Shown here one piece after another: positions 11,779 to 25,165 of a stretch of DNA of 64,000 nt. Origin of the DNA: Eucalyptus grandis (lineage: Eukaryota > Streptophyta > Magnoliopsida > Myrtales > Myrtaceae). Under the pieces are notes generated by a model. The model made no database searches. It was not told the DNA's origin and saw only the letters and a program-made list of their open reading frames with translations. Every line of letters begins with the position of its first letter. Position 1 is the first letter of the stretch. The stretch spans positions 39,130,196-39,194,195 of the forward strand of contig NC_052618.1 in assembly GCF_016545825.1 (NCBI RefSeq), read 5' to 3'. The translations under genes were made by a program, and so were the position numbers.

Positions 11779-14724
11779 GCGTCTCAGCATGAATGCAAAT
11801 CAATTTTATGTATCTTGTGGGTCGTGATATTGATAGGGTTTCCATCTATAGAAGGGTCAAACTAATTGACTGGCTCAACGTGTGGTTGAGAATAAGACTA
11901 GTGGTTGAGAATTTTAGAAGTTACTGGCAATGAAATTTCGGAGAAATCCTCTTTTGATAGGGATTGAAGTAAAAGGTTGAATTAAGAATGAACTCGTGCA
12001 CATTTGATGCTCACAGTCCGACGACAAGTTCAAACGTAATGCATATCCAGCGTAATGCATATCCACTACTTGCGACATCATGGTGGACAATCTCAGGAGA
12101 TATATCAAAACCGTTCCAACTCATGCAATGTAACCTTTTGACTTTCTAGAATGTATAATCAAGTTTTTTCGCCTTTTGATTTTGTGGAATCATGTAAACT
12201 TCATCTTTAACATATTTAGTCATGCCGACATGATTTCTGACGTGACAACTTTTCAATAATAAAAGTATATAGATGAGATAAAAGTTACTTGAAAGTATGA
12301 TTTCATAAGTGACAAAGATTAAAAAAAGATAGAGAAGAAGAAGTATCTTACATTACTTAATTTTGAGTTGATATACTCTCTATCTGCATGTGATCTCTCT
12401 CAACAAATTAACTTAAAATTTTGAATTGGACTTTCTAACATGATATCAAACCAATTCTACCTGAGTTTATTTCACCTATGCATCCACTCCTAGAGAAAAG
12501 AAAAGCATTAAAAAAAAAAAACAGATTCAAAGTATTATTAAAATGTTTATGTTGGTGCTAGACATATCACGTAAGATAGCTACCGTCCACATCAGCAATT
12601 TCTAACCAAAATTAGTAAGATGGACTCAATCAGCCAAACGTAAAAGAATTTAGAATTAAATTAGCACAAAATGCTCAAGACCAAATTAGAATAAGTGTAA
12701 TAGGTTTGGGAATATTTTTGTAATTGTCCTGATCTTGAGTACATATAAGAATTTGCTCTTGTGCTTTTTGTTGCTGATTCAAATGAGTCCTGAAAAGAGA
12801 AGAAGGGAAAATTATGATAGAGAAACCATAGAAAAGGATAGGCAATCAGATGAGCATAAACCACATTAGTTTCCGATTAGCGTATTAGGCAAGGTCGTTT
12901 GCACCAGATGTGAATACGGCTTCGCCATTTCTGCAGGGTAAGAGTAATGTAATGGGATAATCATGACGTCATAACTTGGAACGACAGCTTTCTTGGCAGA
13001 TCAAAAGATGGAAGTGGTGAAAAATAGTTGGCCAAAATCTCAACGCGTGCCTGGGAATTGGGGGGCTGGATACATGCATTGGACATGGGTAGGACGAGTT
13101 GCATATGGGAGGCTCTATCTACCAATCGCATGTTAAACTTGAGAATTATCATCTGCCGTAAAATGATTCGAATCCTAATTCCAATATCCACCCACCTCAA
13201 AACCTCGTGATTTGTTAAGAGGGCTAGTTATGGTGTCAAAGTTCTGTAGTTAATCAGTTTATGAGATTTAGAGGATGTTTCCGAACCTCCAGGTTGCAGG
13301 ATCTTCGCACGCCTCCCTCTCTCTTCTCTCTATGTTTCTCACCCTCATTTTTCACTTCTTCTGCAGCGGTCCGACACTGCCATCGCAGTTGTTCTTTCGC
13401 CACAACCATAGCCATGACGGCATCACCACCTGCTCATCCTTTCTCAATAAATCAAAAAAATGATATAACAGTATGAGAATCATTGATTAATCTTTGAATT
13501 ATTGGTTCTTGATAAACTTCAAGATCTCTCTATCAAAAATGCAAAAATATTGTTCGTTATGATTGTTTTCTAATTATCCTCAATAATTTAAATTTGGCAA
13601 ACGAGCCCTTGCCCTTATTAGGAGGATTTGGAGACATGTATAAAATATTTTCTCACCGTTGGATTTTGCTTTTCCTCTCTCTCATTATTTTTGGCAAACT
13701 CAGTATCTCCAGCTATGAAACCTCATGCTCATGCATAGCCGCCGCCGTGGCTCGCCCCGCTGCCTTCGCTTGTTCCTTATTAGACAAGTAAGTTCAACTG
13801 AGAGCGATTTTTTTGCATATCAACGGTGAGAGCTGTAAGTTCCATTAAAATTGATATGGAAAATGTTAGACGTACTGAGTAATTCTATTAAAATTTACTT
13901 ATTAAGCAATGTGGCTCTTTCAATATGTTAAATGCTCAATTAGAAAATCATCACATCATTTAACAAGAAAGTTCATGAATTTTTTATGGTTAATATCGTG
14001 AAAAATTTTAAACTAGTACACTTGTAACATATTTACTTTAAATTAATTTTTTTTATCACCAAAAACCTCAAATTGATATAATGGCTCAAATTGGCATAAA
14101 TGTCACAAATTTACTTCCTGTTAGTTTTTATTAGTTGGATTAATACCATAAAAAACACAAACTGATATATCTTTGACAAAATCCAAACTAGTATATCTAT
14201 CAACTTTCACATATCTACCAACTTAGTAATTTGATAATAAAATTTATCACATACTTGTTTGGGATTTGATACAAGTTTAGAAGTTTACAAATCTGTGATA
14301 CAACAAAGTTTTAGATAAATGTGCTGTAATGAATATATAATTGTGAATATAGTTGAGGACTTTTTAGGCTTTTACCTTGACTTTTAACACACACAGAATT
14401 GGTCAACGACGAGAGACGTGTGGGAGAACTTATTCGGTTTCGCCAAGAAAAAAGGCATTCCCCCATCACTTCACAGTACAGTACCGTCCACATGGAATTT
14501 TTTTCGTACAGTGTTTGCGAGTCAAAAGCCACGCCTTTCTTATTTTTCTGACTGGCCTAGTTGCGTGCGGAGTGTCGTTTGTTGACCATCAGCTCATTTT
14601 CTACTGAAAATTCCCGTAAGCAAAATAAATAAATGAAAAGATAAAACTGAATTATGCCTTCATCAGTGGACATATTTACCATAATTTCAAGCCCTAAAAA
14701 CAAAGACACCCATGAAGATAAGGG

Positions 14725-15180
14725 TTAATATCCTGAAAAACCTCAAACGGATATACATATGATAAATTTACTCCGAACTAATTTTTTTACCATTTAAAAC
14801 CCCTTACCACAAACTAGTACACTTATGACAAATTTACCCCATATTAATTTTTGTTAAATTTTGCTGTCAAATTACTAAAGCGAATGAAATATGACAGTTG
14901 ACTAGTATACTGATATGCGATTTTACTCTCTATTTATCACAATTATACAATTTTTGTTATTTTTTGTAATATTAATCTAATTTAATGGATGGTATATTTA
15001 TCACAAATGTACTAGTTTAAGATTTTGATAGTTGAATAAATTAGTTTTTGGTAAATTTGGGGTTTTTTATTATCAATTGAGGTACATTTATCACGGGTGT
15101 ATTAATTTGGAGTTTTTCATGGTCAAAAAATTAGTTTTTGGTTAATTTGTCGCATGTGTACTAATTTTGGATTTTTCAAA
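14725..15180. mobile_element. AT-rich inverted-repeat element (MITE-like), right end cut by the LINE
   Basis: The left part begins GGGTTAATATCCTGAAAAAC and carries repeated 'CACTTATGACAAATTTACC' words; the right part carries their reverse complements (GGTAAATTTGGGGTTTTT, and TTTTTCATGGTC). The terminal complement of the first bases is missing at about 15180, where the LINE begins. A weaker relative of the same words lies at 13985-14280. No coding capacity. Confidence 0.45.
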
Positions 15181-15189
15181 AAAAGACAG

Positions 15190-18074
15190 ATAAGAAATAG
15201 AATTATTTCCGTTATGGATGCGTCGGGTGTCTAAATCACTGAAACCAGAGCTTGTTCATCAACATTTTGTTAGACACTACCAAGATCTTTTGTCGCCACG
15301 GCTTATACATGGGAGACCCTCGGTTGGGGACATCATGGAGGCTATCCAATTTCCCCTCACCGCTGACCAAGTTAGCTTCCTTGATCAGCCCGTTTCTGAC
15401 TCAAAGATCCGTGATACACTCTTCTCACTAGCTAGAGGAAAAGCTCTTGGACCTAATGGTTTCACAATTAAATTCTTTAAGCATAACTAGGAGACAGTGG
15501 GTCAATTGGTTATATCGACAATGAAGGATTTCTTCATTTCGAGTATATCGACAATGAAGGATTTCTTCATTTCGGGTAGGCTCTTAAAGGAGATTAACAA
15601 CATCATATTGGTCCTTGTACCAAAAACCCTTAATGCAACTTTTGTGGATGATTACAGGCCAATCGCCTGTTGTAATACCATTTACAAGTGCATCACTAAA
15701 TTCATGGCCAATCAGGTTGCTGCAATCTTACAGGATGTCATCGGCCCTTCCCAGAGTGTGTTTGTTAAAGGCCAACGGATCAGAGATAATATCCTATTGG
15801 CTCAGGAGCTCTTTTCTGACTTTCGCATCCAACCTTACTCACATAAATGTGCAATCAAGGTAGACTTTAGAAAAGCATATGACACAGTCGACTAGGACTT
15901 CCTTGAGATTGTCCTTCAGGCCTTCAGATTTCCCGATCATTTCACCCTGCTCATCATGACGTGCGTGAAGACCCCTAAATTTTCCATTGCTTTGAATGGA
16001 GAGTTACATGGGTTCTTTGCCAGTGGTCGCGGGCTTCGTCAGGGAGACCCTCTATCTCCCTACTTGTTTACATTGGTCATGGAGGTACTATCAAGTATTC
16101 TCACCACTCGCTCTTCGATGCCGGAGTTCAAATATTATTGGAGATGCAAAGCGACTAGCCTTTCACACTTATTCTTTGCGGATGACATCTTCCTGCTCTG
16201 TGAAGCTGACTTGACTTGCCTTCGGTGAAGCTATTCAAGGAAGGTCTCTAAATCTTTTCTAATTGGTCTGGATTGGTTCCAAACACAAATAAAAGTGAAG
16301 TCTACCTTGTAGGAGATTCACCTTCTTTAAGAAACCAAATCCTCCTTACCCTTGGTTTCCTAGAAGGAAGCCTACCAGCTCGCTATCTCAGGGTTCCCTT
16401 CATCACTTCCAGGATCAGTAAGGTGGATTGTTGCGTGTTAGTCAATTGCATCACTGCGAGGATACAATCTTGGATCCATCGCTTCCTCTCCTTCGTCAGT
16501 TGGCTACAATCGATCATGTCAATCCTTCATGCCATCCAAGCATACTGGGCTAGTGTTTTTATCTTACTTGCAGCTATCTTGGATCAAATTGAATGAATAC
16601 TTAAAAAATTCCTATGGAAAGGCCCGGAGTTAGGAAGAGGGGGTGCAAAGGTTTCCTGGGAGGACGTTTGTTGCCCAAAAGACGAGGGGGGCCTTGGGAT
16701 CCGAAGGCTTCGGGAGTATAACAAAGCCGCCATGTTAAAACATATATGGATTATGTTTGCTGATAAGGAATCTTTATGGTGCAAATGGATTCACTCGACC
16801 TTCTTAAAAATGTCGAATTTCTAGGTGGCCAAAAAGCCGACTTGCTATTCGTGGTCTTGGAAGAAGGTCCTCCAACTCAAGACTGAGTGTCAAAGCTCCT
16901 TCTATTGGAGAATTGGGGATGGTTGCTCGGTATCCCTCTGGCTTGATAACTGGCACCCCAAGGGCCCTTTGAACTTGTACTTTTCGAACTCGGCCATATA
17001 TGCATCTAGTCTTCCTAGGCAGGCAACAGTGGCGGACCTATTCACTGATTGTGGAGCTATGATTAAGGGGGTCTTGGACTCTTGGGCAGATCCCCTTCCC
17101 ACCCTCTCCCACTCTTCCGATCGTTTCGGCTGTAAGGGAAACACCTCCCATCTCTTTACGATGGCCTCGGTGTGGGATTTGATTAGGAGGAGGAAGATTC
17201 AAGTCTCCTAGCACACATTCATTCGGAACAACTCCATCACTCCAAGGTACCAATTTAACCTTTGGCTTATTGCCAAACGCAGGCTTCCTACCCAAGCTCT
17301 ATTATTATCTTATGATAGGATAGATAGTGTCTTGTGTCCCTTTTGCAACGAGGTGCCGGATTCTATAGACCACCTATTTTTTGGCTGCTACATCTCCACT
17401 GGCATCGCCTTCTTTTGGGCCTCCAGGTGCAATCTTCCGTGGCGAAACAATTCGTGGGTTGAGGATCTCAATTGGGCCGCCACTTTCCTTATGGGCAAAG
17501 ACTTTTATAAGTGCATTGCTCGTTTCTCTTTTGGTGCTCTTTGTTATTTCATAAGGAAGCACAGAAATGACATCCTATTTCAAGAGCAGAGCTTATCCAT
17601 CCCAGCGGTGAAGAATCAACTCATCAAGGTTGTTAGAGACAAGGCCACCACCTATAGGAGTGTGGATGATACTTATAGAAACTAGAGGCTGCAGCGTAGC
17701 TGGGATATTGATCCGATCATTTTTTCAGCTGGGGACTCTTCTACTTCTGCAGGGCCCTAGCCTGGTGTTTGCTGTCTAGATACTCTTCATCTGCACAGTT
17801 GCTTCCTTGACGGTTCTTCACTTTTGTCGCTGCCGGATGTGTGCGTAGATTGTGGTTCATCTGGCCTTTCGTGGCCTCCCACTACTTTTTTGCCTTATTT
17901 GGCTATTTTGCTTCCTTAGGCCCGCTCTTGCGGTCCTCTTTTGCACTCGACTCCCTTCCACTCACTTTGATTTGTTGTCTTGTTGAGTATAAGTTTTGTG
18001 ATACCGGATCTTTTGTAATTATTGGTAAAAGCTCAATATATTCTTACCCTTCACCAAAAAAAAAAAAAAAAAAC
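15190..18074 (+). mobile_element. Degenerate 5'-truncated L1-type LINE
   Basis: A non-LTR retrotransposon remnant: it begins inside the region before the reverse transcriptase, has the RT and a C-terminal zf-RVT region, and ends in a run of 17 or so A at about 18057-18074. The 5' edge is approximate, taken from where coding similarity starts. No convincing target duplication was found at the ends. It lies inside the first segmental copy and is absent from the second, so it inserted after that duplication or was lost from the second copy. Confidence 0.85.
15218..17685 (+). pseudogene. LINE reverse transcriptase, broken by stops and a frameshift
   Basis: The plus-strand reading shows the RT core in order: a FRKAYDTVD block (motif A), GRGLRQGDPLSPYLF (motif B) and HLFFADDIFLL (catalytic ADD, motif C), followed by the ARIQSW...LSF thumb region and a zf-RVT region containing CPFC and DHLFFGC. 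In-frame TAG codons at 15488, 15893, 16822, 17209 and 17683 sit where the family has Trp; a TGA at 16594 sits where Arg is expected. A frameshift near 16225 moves the reading frame. A 33-bp in-frame tandem duplication (15512-15577) repeats eleven residues (STMKDFFIS core). It cannot make a working protein. Confidence 0.85.
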
Positions 18075-19171
18075 CCTAAAGATAAAGAAAAAAAAACGAT
18101 TAAGTTTCTATACATTCCACAAAATATATTTTTATTATTAATAATAATTTATACTCAAATATTTTCGCAAATGATGAAAATATTTTTGTTCATTTATCTT
18201 CGTGAGCAATATAAATGATTATTTTTAGGAAAATATTTTGTAAATTATTTATTTTTCACAAAATAAACGAAACTTAACAAAAATATTTACGCAAATTTTG
18301 TTGGTCTATTACTCAATCCTCGACATGAATGAGAAAACCAATGTGAAATTCGGGCAAATTGTCACGTTCTACATGAAGGACAGCGCCAAACACGCACAGG
18401 CCATCTTTCGACCTTTAAATATTTCATGGTGAGCTTTGCATTTTGCTTGGCTTTCCAAGAGAGGTGTGTGCTTTGAGGGGAAAATTATCAATTCAATACT
18501 CTCATGGTGCTAAACTTGTTAATTGTTCTAGTGCAGTTTTAAACTTTAATGTAAAATTCTATTGTAGTCATTTCAGTTAGTTTTTGTTTAAAATTGCTAA
18601 CGTAGCAGTCCAATTATCACTGGTCATCTACATGGTGCGTTAGCGATCCAACTGATACATTTACTCGAAATGAGGATACTTTGAGTGATTTTGTGAATGG
18701 GTTTAAGATTTAGGGAAGATGATGTATTGGGTTCGGGAATATCTATCTGTGGCATTTTGATATGAGGTGGATGCATTTTTGGAGTCATTAATTACAGGAA
18801 TTCTTATATGGAGCGTAATGCCAATGTAATGAACTTTCTGTGGGATACAGTCTTTAGTTTGAAAGAAAACGAATGAATTTATCATATAAAACATATGGGA
18901 CAACCGTTTTTCCTAATTGTGGAAATATTATTTCTAACCACTTCATGCAAAGTAAAAAAAAGGTACCTAAAGGATGCCTTAATAATGAGTGTCGCAAAAC
19001 CTTAGGGTAATGCTAACGAGAGCAATGAATTGATCGAATCATTCTATAGGTCGGTTCGATCACTATTAGATAAATGGCATGTCATGCAAATGGATTATGT
19101 ATCAGTAATTGAACTTTCATGGTATGGAAGGATTGATTTTTTCTTTTTTTAGTTTCATTTTCTTGTTAAGC

Positions 19172-19850
19172 TAGGAAAAATTACCAAAATAAGCATAAAT
19201 ATATTAGAATTGTACCAATTCAATTCTAAACATTTTTTTTGCCAATTAAGTCATTAACCTTTTACAATTGTATCATTTCAGTCCAGTCCATCCAGCCAAA
19301 ATTAAATGGCCGAGTCTTTGATGTGGCTGCCGACATTTTAAAAATATTTTATTTTTGAATTATTTTATTAATTTTGTTTATCTTTTTTTATCTTTTTTTT
19401 TCTGCTCCCTCCTCCTCCCTCCTATGGCTTCGGCAACCAACCAAACAAGAGAGCTGACCGATTGCCAGACTGAGGCGGCTGAGCGAGCTCGCCAAGCCAT
19501 CGGCCAAGGTGGCCTCGCCATCGTTGGGTTTGGTGAGGTCGCTTGTGGCTAAGCGAGCTCATCCTCACCCAACGATGGTGAGGCCTTGCTGTCATTGGGC
19601 AAATCTAACGAGGCCTCAACCCACTAGTAGCTAGGCAAGCTCACCCTCACCCAACGACGGCAGACGCGCGAGCTTGCCCGACCACCTCGGTCGGGCGGTT
19701 GACCAACCCTCCCCTCTGGCTTGTCTTCGGAGCCAAAGGAAGGAGGGAGGAGGGGAGAAGAGAAGAAAAATATTTTTAAAAAAAAGATAAAAGATAAAAA
19801 TTAATAAAATAAATCGAAAAATAAAATATTGTTAAAAAATTGTCGCCGGG
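19172..19850. mobile_element. Truncated long-TIR foldback element
   Basis: The left side starts with a GGAAAAATTACC word like the terminus of the element at 30769, and runs into AT-rich then GC-rich DNA with GCGAGCTCGCC-type words. The inner arms are complementary (GCCGACATTTT at about 19329 against the AAAATTGTCGCC end at about 19850). The outer part of the right arm is missing. Segmental copy 2 runs straight through the equivalent point (about 25050-25065), which shows that this is an insertion. Confidence 0.55.
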
Positions 19851-19998
19851 ATGGGCATTCTCCATAAATTCCCTTAATCTGAACATAAAGGAGCCCTCTA
19901 CAGTAGGTCACGTATTGCTTTAGTAGACTCAACTTCATTCTGCAGAGCGTGAAATCCTTCTTTTTTTGCGAAACTTCTTGTTCCCTTTGGTTGTGCAT
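19801..19998 (-). pseudogene. Relic of a coiled-coil coding segment (copy 1)
   Basis: On the minus strand, bases about 19990-19880 can be read as a Glu/Lys/Gln-rich helix containing LQNEVESTKAIRDLL, matching the EVLQKEVES end of the frame at 25122-25310. The frames differ between the two copies and both have stops, so neither is a full gene. The parent family is not recognised. Confidence 0.25.
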
Positions 19999-22900
19999 AT
20001 GTCTTGTTCTTATGTTTGGAAGAGCACTAATCAGCTCATTACCTTAGTTGAGGTCGTACCTCACATTTTTCTTGAATCATTGTTTGTCTTCAAGTAATGG
20101 TTATATTGACACAATATGTGTTCTAGCACTTATTAAACATGTCATGCATTCTTTGTGGGACTGGCGAGCCAGTTCAGTGAGGATCGTCACTCTTAACTTG
20201 CTTAGTACAATTTTTAGGTATACGTTATAATTTACCACATTTCATGTAAAGCTTTGTCATCTCATCCCGACAAAGTTAGGTTTCTTTTGCACAAACCTCT
20301 TTTTTTTACCTTTTTGCGTCTCGGCATGAATGTAGACCATTTTTATGTATCATTTGAGTCGTGATATTGATAGGGCTTCCATCTATATAAGGGTCAAACT
20401 AATTGGCTGGCTATACGTGTGGTTGAGAATAAGACTAGTGGTTGAGAATTTTAGAAGTAGACTGCCATTGAAATTTCAGATGAAGTGTCTTTTGATTGAG
20501 AATGAAAGCGAAAGGTTGAATTAAGTATGAACTCGTGCATATCCATCATTTGATATTCATAGTACGACACATTCAAATGTACTGCATATCCACTATTTGC
20601 AACGTCACGGTGGACAATCTGAGGAGAAAGTTCAACAGGACCGTTCCAACTCTTCCAGTTCAACCTCGACTTTCTAAATATGTAGAGTCAAGTTTTTTTG
20701 CCTTTTGATCTTGTGGAATCGTGTAAACTTCATCTTTAACATATTTAATCCTGCAGACATGAGTATTGACATGAAAACCTTTCAATAATAAAATGGTGTA
20801 AAAGAGAGAAAAGTTACTCGAAAGTAAAATTCCATAAGTAACAAAGAGAAGAAAAAAAATAGAGGAAGAAATAGTTGCACTATGTATATACGCACATGAA
20901 TACATACATAAATGTACATATGGAGAGAGAGCGGGAGATTATTGCAGTTGGCAAAATGTTACTGTGGCTTGAGTATCAAGTTTCAATTGTTCTTGTATTC
21001 TTTTATTTTATTTTATTTTATTTTCTTTTCTTTCTTTTTTGGGGTTGTTGAAAATTGTTCTTGTATTCATGTAGTGATATTTTATTCGATAATTTGTTTT
21101 TTTTTAGATCAGGATTTCGCAACCTTCACGCCACACATTTCTTTCACACATGTGGCTCCTCGTTCTTCAGTTTCAAGTCCAGTCTATGATATGGTTTTTG
21201 TCTGTACTTCAATTGAGAGATCTTTGTAATATTTCACGTGTTCATCCGCTCTATGTGTTTAATTCCATCTGTCATTTCTAATTGGACTTGCACATGATAG
21301 AGGATATTGAAATATCCCTCATTACCTTATTATGACATTTATAAGCTATTTATATACAATTCTGTAGGTTCCATAGCAGCGTGTTATATGATTCTGCTTT
21401 CCATTCCAAAGTTCCTGATGCTATACAAGATCACAACTAGTATTGGCTGGTTACTAGGTCTGTATGCTTCGACTGAGATTCAACCTAGCCTTTGTGGGCT
21501 TGTTGAGACAAATCATTCTTCGCATGATAGTTGCTCGGAAGCTTTCGACTTTTGGAGAGGACTGTTTGAGGGAGGTTGATCAATTGCTAAGAGTTTAGGA
21601 AGAGGATCGATGTAGATAGTAAAAAAATCGTTGGTATTCATTGGGATCTGGCCGATGGGTGCACAGATTCTTGAATGTGTACAGGAATTTGCCCTTGTGC
21701 TTCTGTGGCTGACTCAAGATTTCTGACTTGAAAAGAAAATTACGACTGAGAAACCCATAATAAGAATAAACCGCATTAATTTCCAATTAGTGCGTAAGGC
21801 AAGGTATTTTACATAAGAATAAACCCATATTATTGTTATTGTTGTTATTGTTATTGTTCTTGTTCTTGTTGATTTGGCAGATCAAAAGATGGAAATGGTG
21901 AAAATTAGTTGGCCAAAATCTTAACGTGTGCTTGGGAATCGGGAGGCCCTATAAATGCACGAGTTACATGTGGGCGATTCTATGAAATCTTTACTCAATC
22001 AAACCTTGGTTTTTGGGTTTCCTCCATCCACTGACCACCGAAGAAACATTCAAATCTTAATTCAAAACCTGAAGAAACATTCAAATCTTAATTCAAAACC
22101 CTAATTTCAACATGCACACACCTCAGAACCCATGATTGGCACATTAGTTCAAGTTTTGTGAAACGTTGGTTTTTGGGTTTCCTCCATCCACAAACCGCGT
22201 GTAAAACTATCTTAAGAAGTATAACACACTGAAGAAACATTCAAACCTTAATTCAAAACCTTAATTTCAACATGCACACACCTCAAAACTCCGTGATTGG
22301 CGCAGTAAATTTCAAGTTTTGTGAAACGTTGGTTTTTGGGTTTCCTCCATCCACCTACCGCGTGTAAAACTACCTTAAGAAATATGACACACCGAAGAAA
22401 CATTCAAACCTTAATTAAAAACCCTAATTTCAACATGCACACACCTCAAAAGTCTGTGATTGAAGCAATAGTTCAAGTTTTGTAAAACGTTGGTTTTTGG
22501 GTTTCCTCCATCCTCCAACCATGTGCAAAACTACCTTAAGAAGTATGACACATCAAAGAAACATTCAAACCTTAATTCAAAACCCTAATTTCAACATGCA
22601 CACACCTTAAAACCCCGTGTTTGGCGTAGTAGTTCAAGTTTTGGGACATATTCAGTTCAAGGACTGAAAATCTCTCGCTCAAATCTTATCAACTTTGTGC
22701 AAACTACACTGAGTGAGAACTACTTACATATGATGTAGATATGAAATTGACTAGTTCACAGAATATTACATGAACTTCTAGATAGTTGGATCTTCACACG
22801 CCTCTTATTCATTTCTCTATGTTCCTCCCCCTCATTCATTAATTCTTCTACAGCAGCCTGATACTACCATCGCACTTGTCCTTTCACCAAAACCATAGCC

Positions 22901-25165
22901 ATGACAGCATAGCCACCCACCCATCTCTTCTCACTCTCTCCTTTCTTTAGCAATGGAGAAATATTTATGTGACTATCTTTAATTTACTATAATATCAATA
23001 ACTTGTTTTGAGCAACAAAGAAATAAATAACAAATGATAATTAAAATTATTATGGAATCTACTGCTTCAAGAATTTGTGAGTCACAATATATTATTATTC
23101 TTATAGTACTCTAAAAGCTATTATATTTGCAAAATCCCTTGTAATTTTCGGCAAGCTCTTCACCTCTAGCTTTGCGAACCGTCATGCTCATGCATTGCTA
23201 CCGCCACCATGCCCGCCCACCCTGCCACCACCGGTTGCTCCAACCCACTTGGCCGACCCAACCCTACCACTGTATGCGCCCCATGACAACACTAGCTACC
23301 CTAGCAGTGCCCATCCAAGCTCAACGATGCCGCCATCGAACCTGCTTCTTGCTCGTGGAAGCAGTCCCCTAGGCCTCGTCCCTCTCTTCCGCAGCGACCT
23401 TAGATTTGCAACTCTCACGTAAGGTGCCAATGGCGAATATCTACCTCGGAAAATCGAGCTATTTCCACCGCCACCGACCCTGCTCAACCTTGGATCGACC
23501 CAGATCTGAGGTCCGGGGCTATGGCTCAAGATTCGAGCTTAGATTTTGGCTCGTTGGCACCTCGCCCTCGGTTATTAGCTTGTCGACAACATGATTAGAT
23601 AATTGAACGGAGGAGGAGGAAGGGGCCTCGTGGCCACGGGGACAATATGGGGTGTTGTATACAAGAACAGTGCCCTCGCCCCTTATGAGAAGTAACTTCA
23701 ACTAGGAGCAAAAAAAATAAATTCCGCATACTAACTGTGAAAGCTATCATTCTCATTAAAAGCGGTTTGGAAAATGTTAAACATAAGAAGTAATTCTATT
23801 ACAATTTACTTATTAGGCGATGTGGCAACTTTTATTTTTTAAATACTCAATTGGAAAATCATCACATCTTTTGATAAGAAATTTAGTGAGAATTTTGGTT
23901 TTGCTTATTTCACGAAAAATAAATGATTTAAAAATGTTTTTCTTAAAAAATGATAGCCCGTATTATTTAAAATAATTAGTCGGTTAAACATGTTTTTATT
24001 TCCAATAATAAATTTATATTTCAATTTTTTATCTATTATTTTTGTAAGTTGTATGAGTGATATTATAAAAAAGATATTTTTAAAATTTGTACAGAAAGGA
24101 CTCAATGCCACGCCTTTCTTTCTTTCTTTTTTTCTTTTTTTACTGTAGTACCTCCGTGCTTGGCTAGAAGTCTCGAAAGAGACAAAAATATACATCAATT
24201 CGAAAAGATGGCAATCTCAGAACCATTTGCGCAAGTTTTGTCGGTCCCCACCCAATACAAGACATAATTGGGAAACCCAAGGTCAAAATTAGAGGCATGC
24301 TGCCACGTTTTAGATGAAGGACAACGCCAAACGCACACAGGGCATCTTTCAACGTTCAATTATTTCATTGTGGGCTTTGCATTTAGCTCCGCTTCCGAGC
24401 ATTAGGCTAAATCTTCAAATTGTTCTAATATAATTTTAAATTTTTGCATGAAATTTTAGCATAATTATTCTAGTCAATTTTTACCTGCAATTGCTAATAT
24501 AACAGCGCAGTTATCGGCGATTATTTATATGGGGCACCAATAATTCAACAGATAAATTTACATGAAGTGATGTCGTTTTGAATGATTCTGTAAATGAATT
24601 TAAGAATTAAGAAAGCTGTTATGTTGGGTCCAAGAATATCTACCAATGTCATTATGATATGAGGTGCATGCATTTGGAGTCAATTCTTATATTGAGCATG
24701 ATGTCAATGCAATGAATTTTTTAGGGGGCAATCTTTAGTTTGAAAGAAAATCCATCAATTGATCATAAAATATGGTATGTGACATCCCTGATTCCTATTT
24801 GTGGAACTAATATTTCTAACCACTTCATACAAAGTAAAAATTATGCACCAAAAAGACAACTTAATAAAAGTGTTGCAAGAAATGGGATAATGCTAATGAG
24901 AGTAGTGAATTGATCAAGTCATCCGGTAGATCAGTTTGATCACTGTTAGATGAATGACATGTTTTGTAAATAGAATATGTTCTAGTAATTGAACTTTAGT
25001 AGTGTCTAAGGACCGAACTTTTTTTCCTTAGTTTCATTTTTTATGTTAAGCAAGGAGAAGGCGACTGTCCATAAATTCCCTTAATTTGAACATAAAGGAG
25101 CCCTCTACGGTAGGTCACGTACTAAGACTCAACTTCTTTCTGCAAAACTTCTCGTTCCCTTAACA
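19990..25165. repeat. Segmental duplication, copy 2 (LOX upstream DNA)
   Basis: Starts with the same TGTCTTGTTCTTATGTTTGGAAGAG-like words as copy 1 and follows it in order to the paired end block GGAGCCCTCTAC...GTAGGTCACGTA. It lacks the LINE and the foldback element. It has instead a 160-bp minisatellite (22006-22640) and about 400 bases of GC-richer DNA (23230-23650) that copy 1 lacks. Simple repeats occur at 21001-21025 (TTTTA) and 21829-21872 (ATTGTT-like). No LOX coding sequence lies at its left edge, so only flank DNA was copied. No intact gene is visible. Confidence 0.75.
22006..22640. repeat. Minisatellite, about 160-bp unit, four copies
   Basis: Units begin TTGGTTTTTGGGTTTCCTCC at 22006, 22166, 22329 and 22490, and each contains GAAGAAACATTCAAA and CAACATGCACACACC. 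Copies differ by a few percent. The first unit has a further internal duplication of about 31 bases (22040-22100). Segmental copy 1 has only a single degenerate counterpart (about 13165-13215), so the expansion is private to copy 2. Confidence 0.8.

Larger units (their letters stand above)
11467..19990. repeat. Segmental duplication, copy 1 (LOX upstream DNA)
   Basis: This stretch lines up in order with 19990-25160. Paired blocks include 11467-12330 with 19998-20870, 12990-13060 with 21880-21950, 13290-13450 with 22785-22930, 13700-13880 with 23160-23780, 18300-18950 with 24230-24840 and 19855-19990 with 25065-25165. Its first 800 bases also match the upstream region of LOX copy B (38636-39400), so the source is LOX promoter-distal DNA. 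It is interrupted by a LINE (15190-18074) and a foldback element (19172-19850) that copy 2 lacks. I see no intact gene in it. A poly(T) run lies at 11751-11778. Confidence 0.75.
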
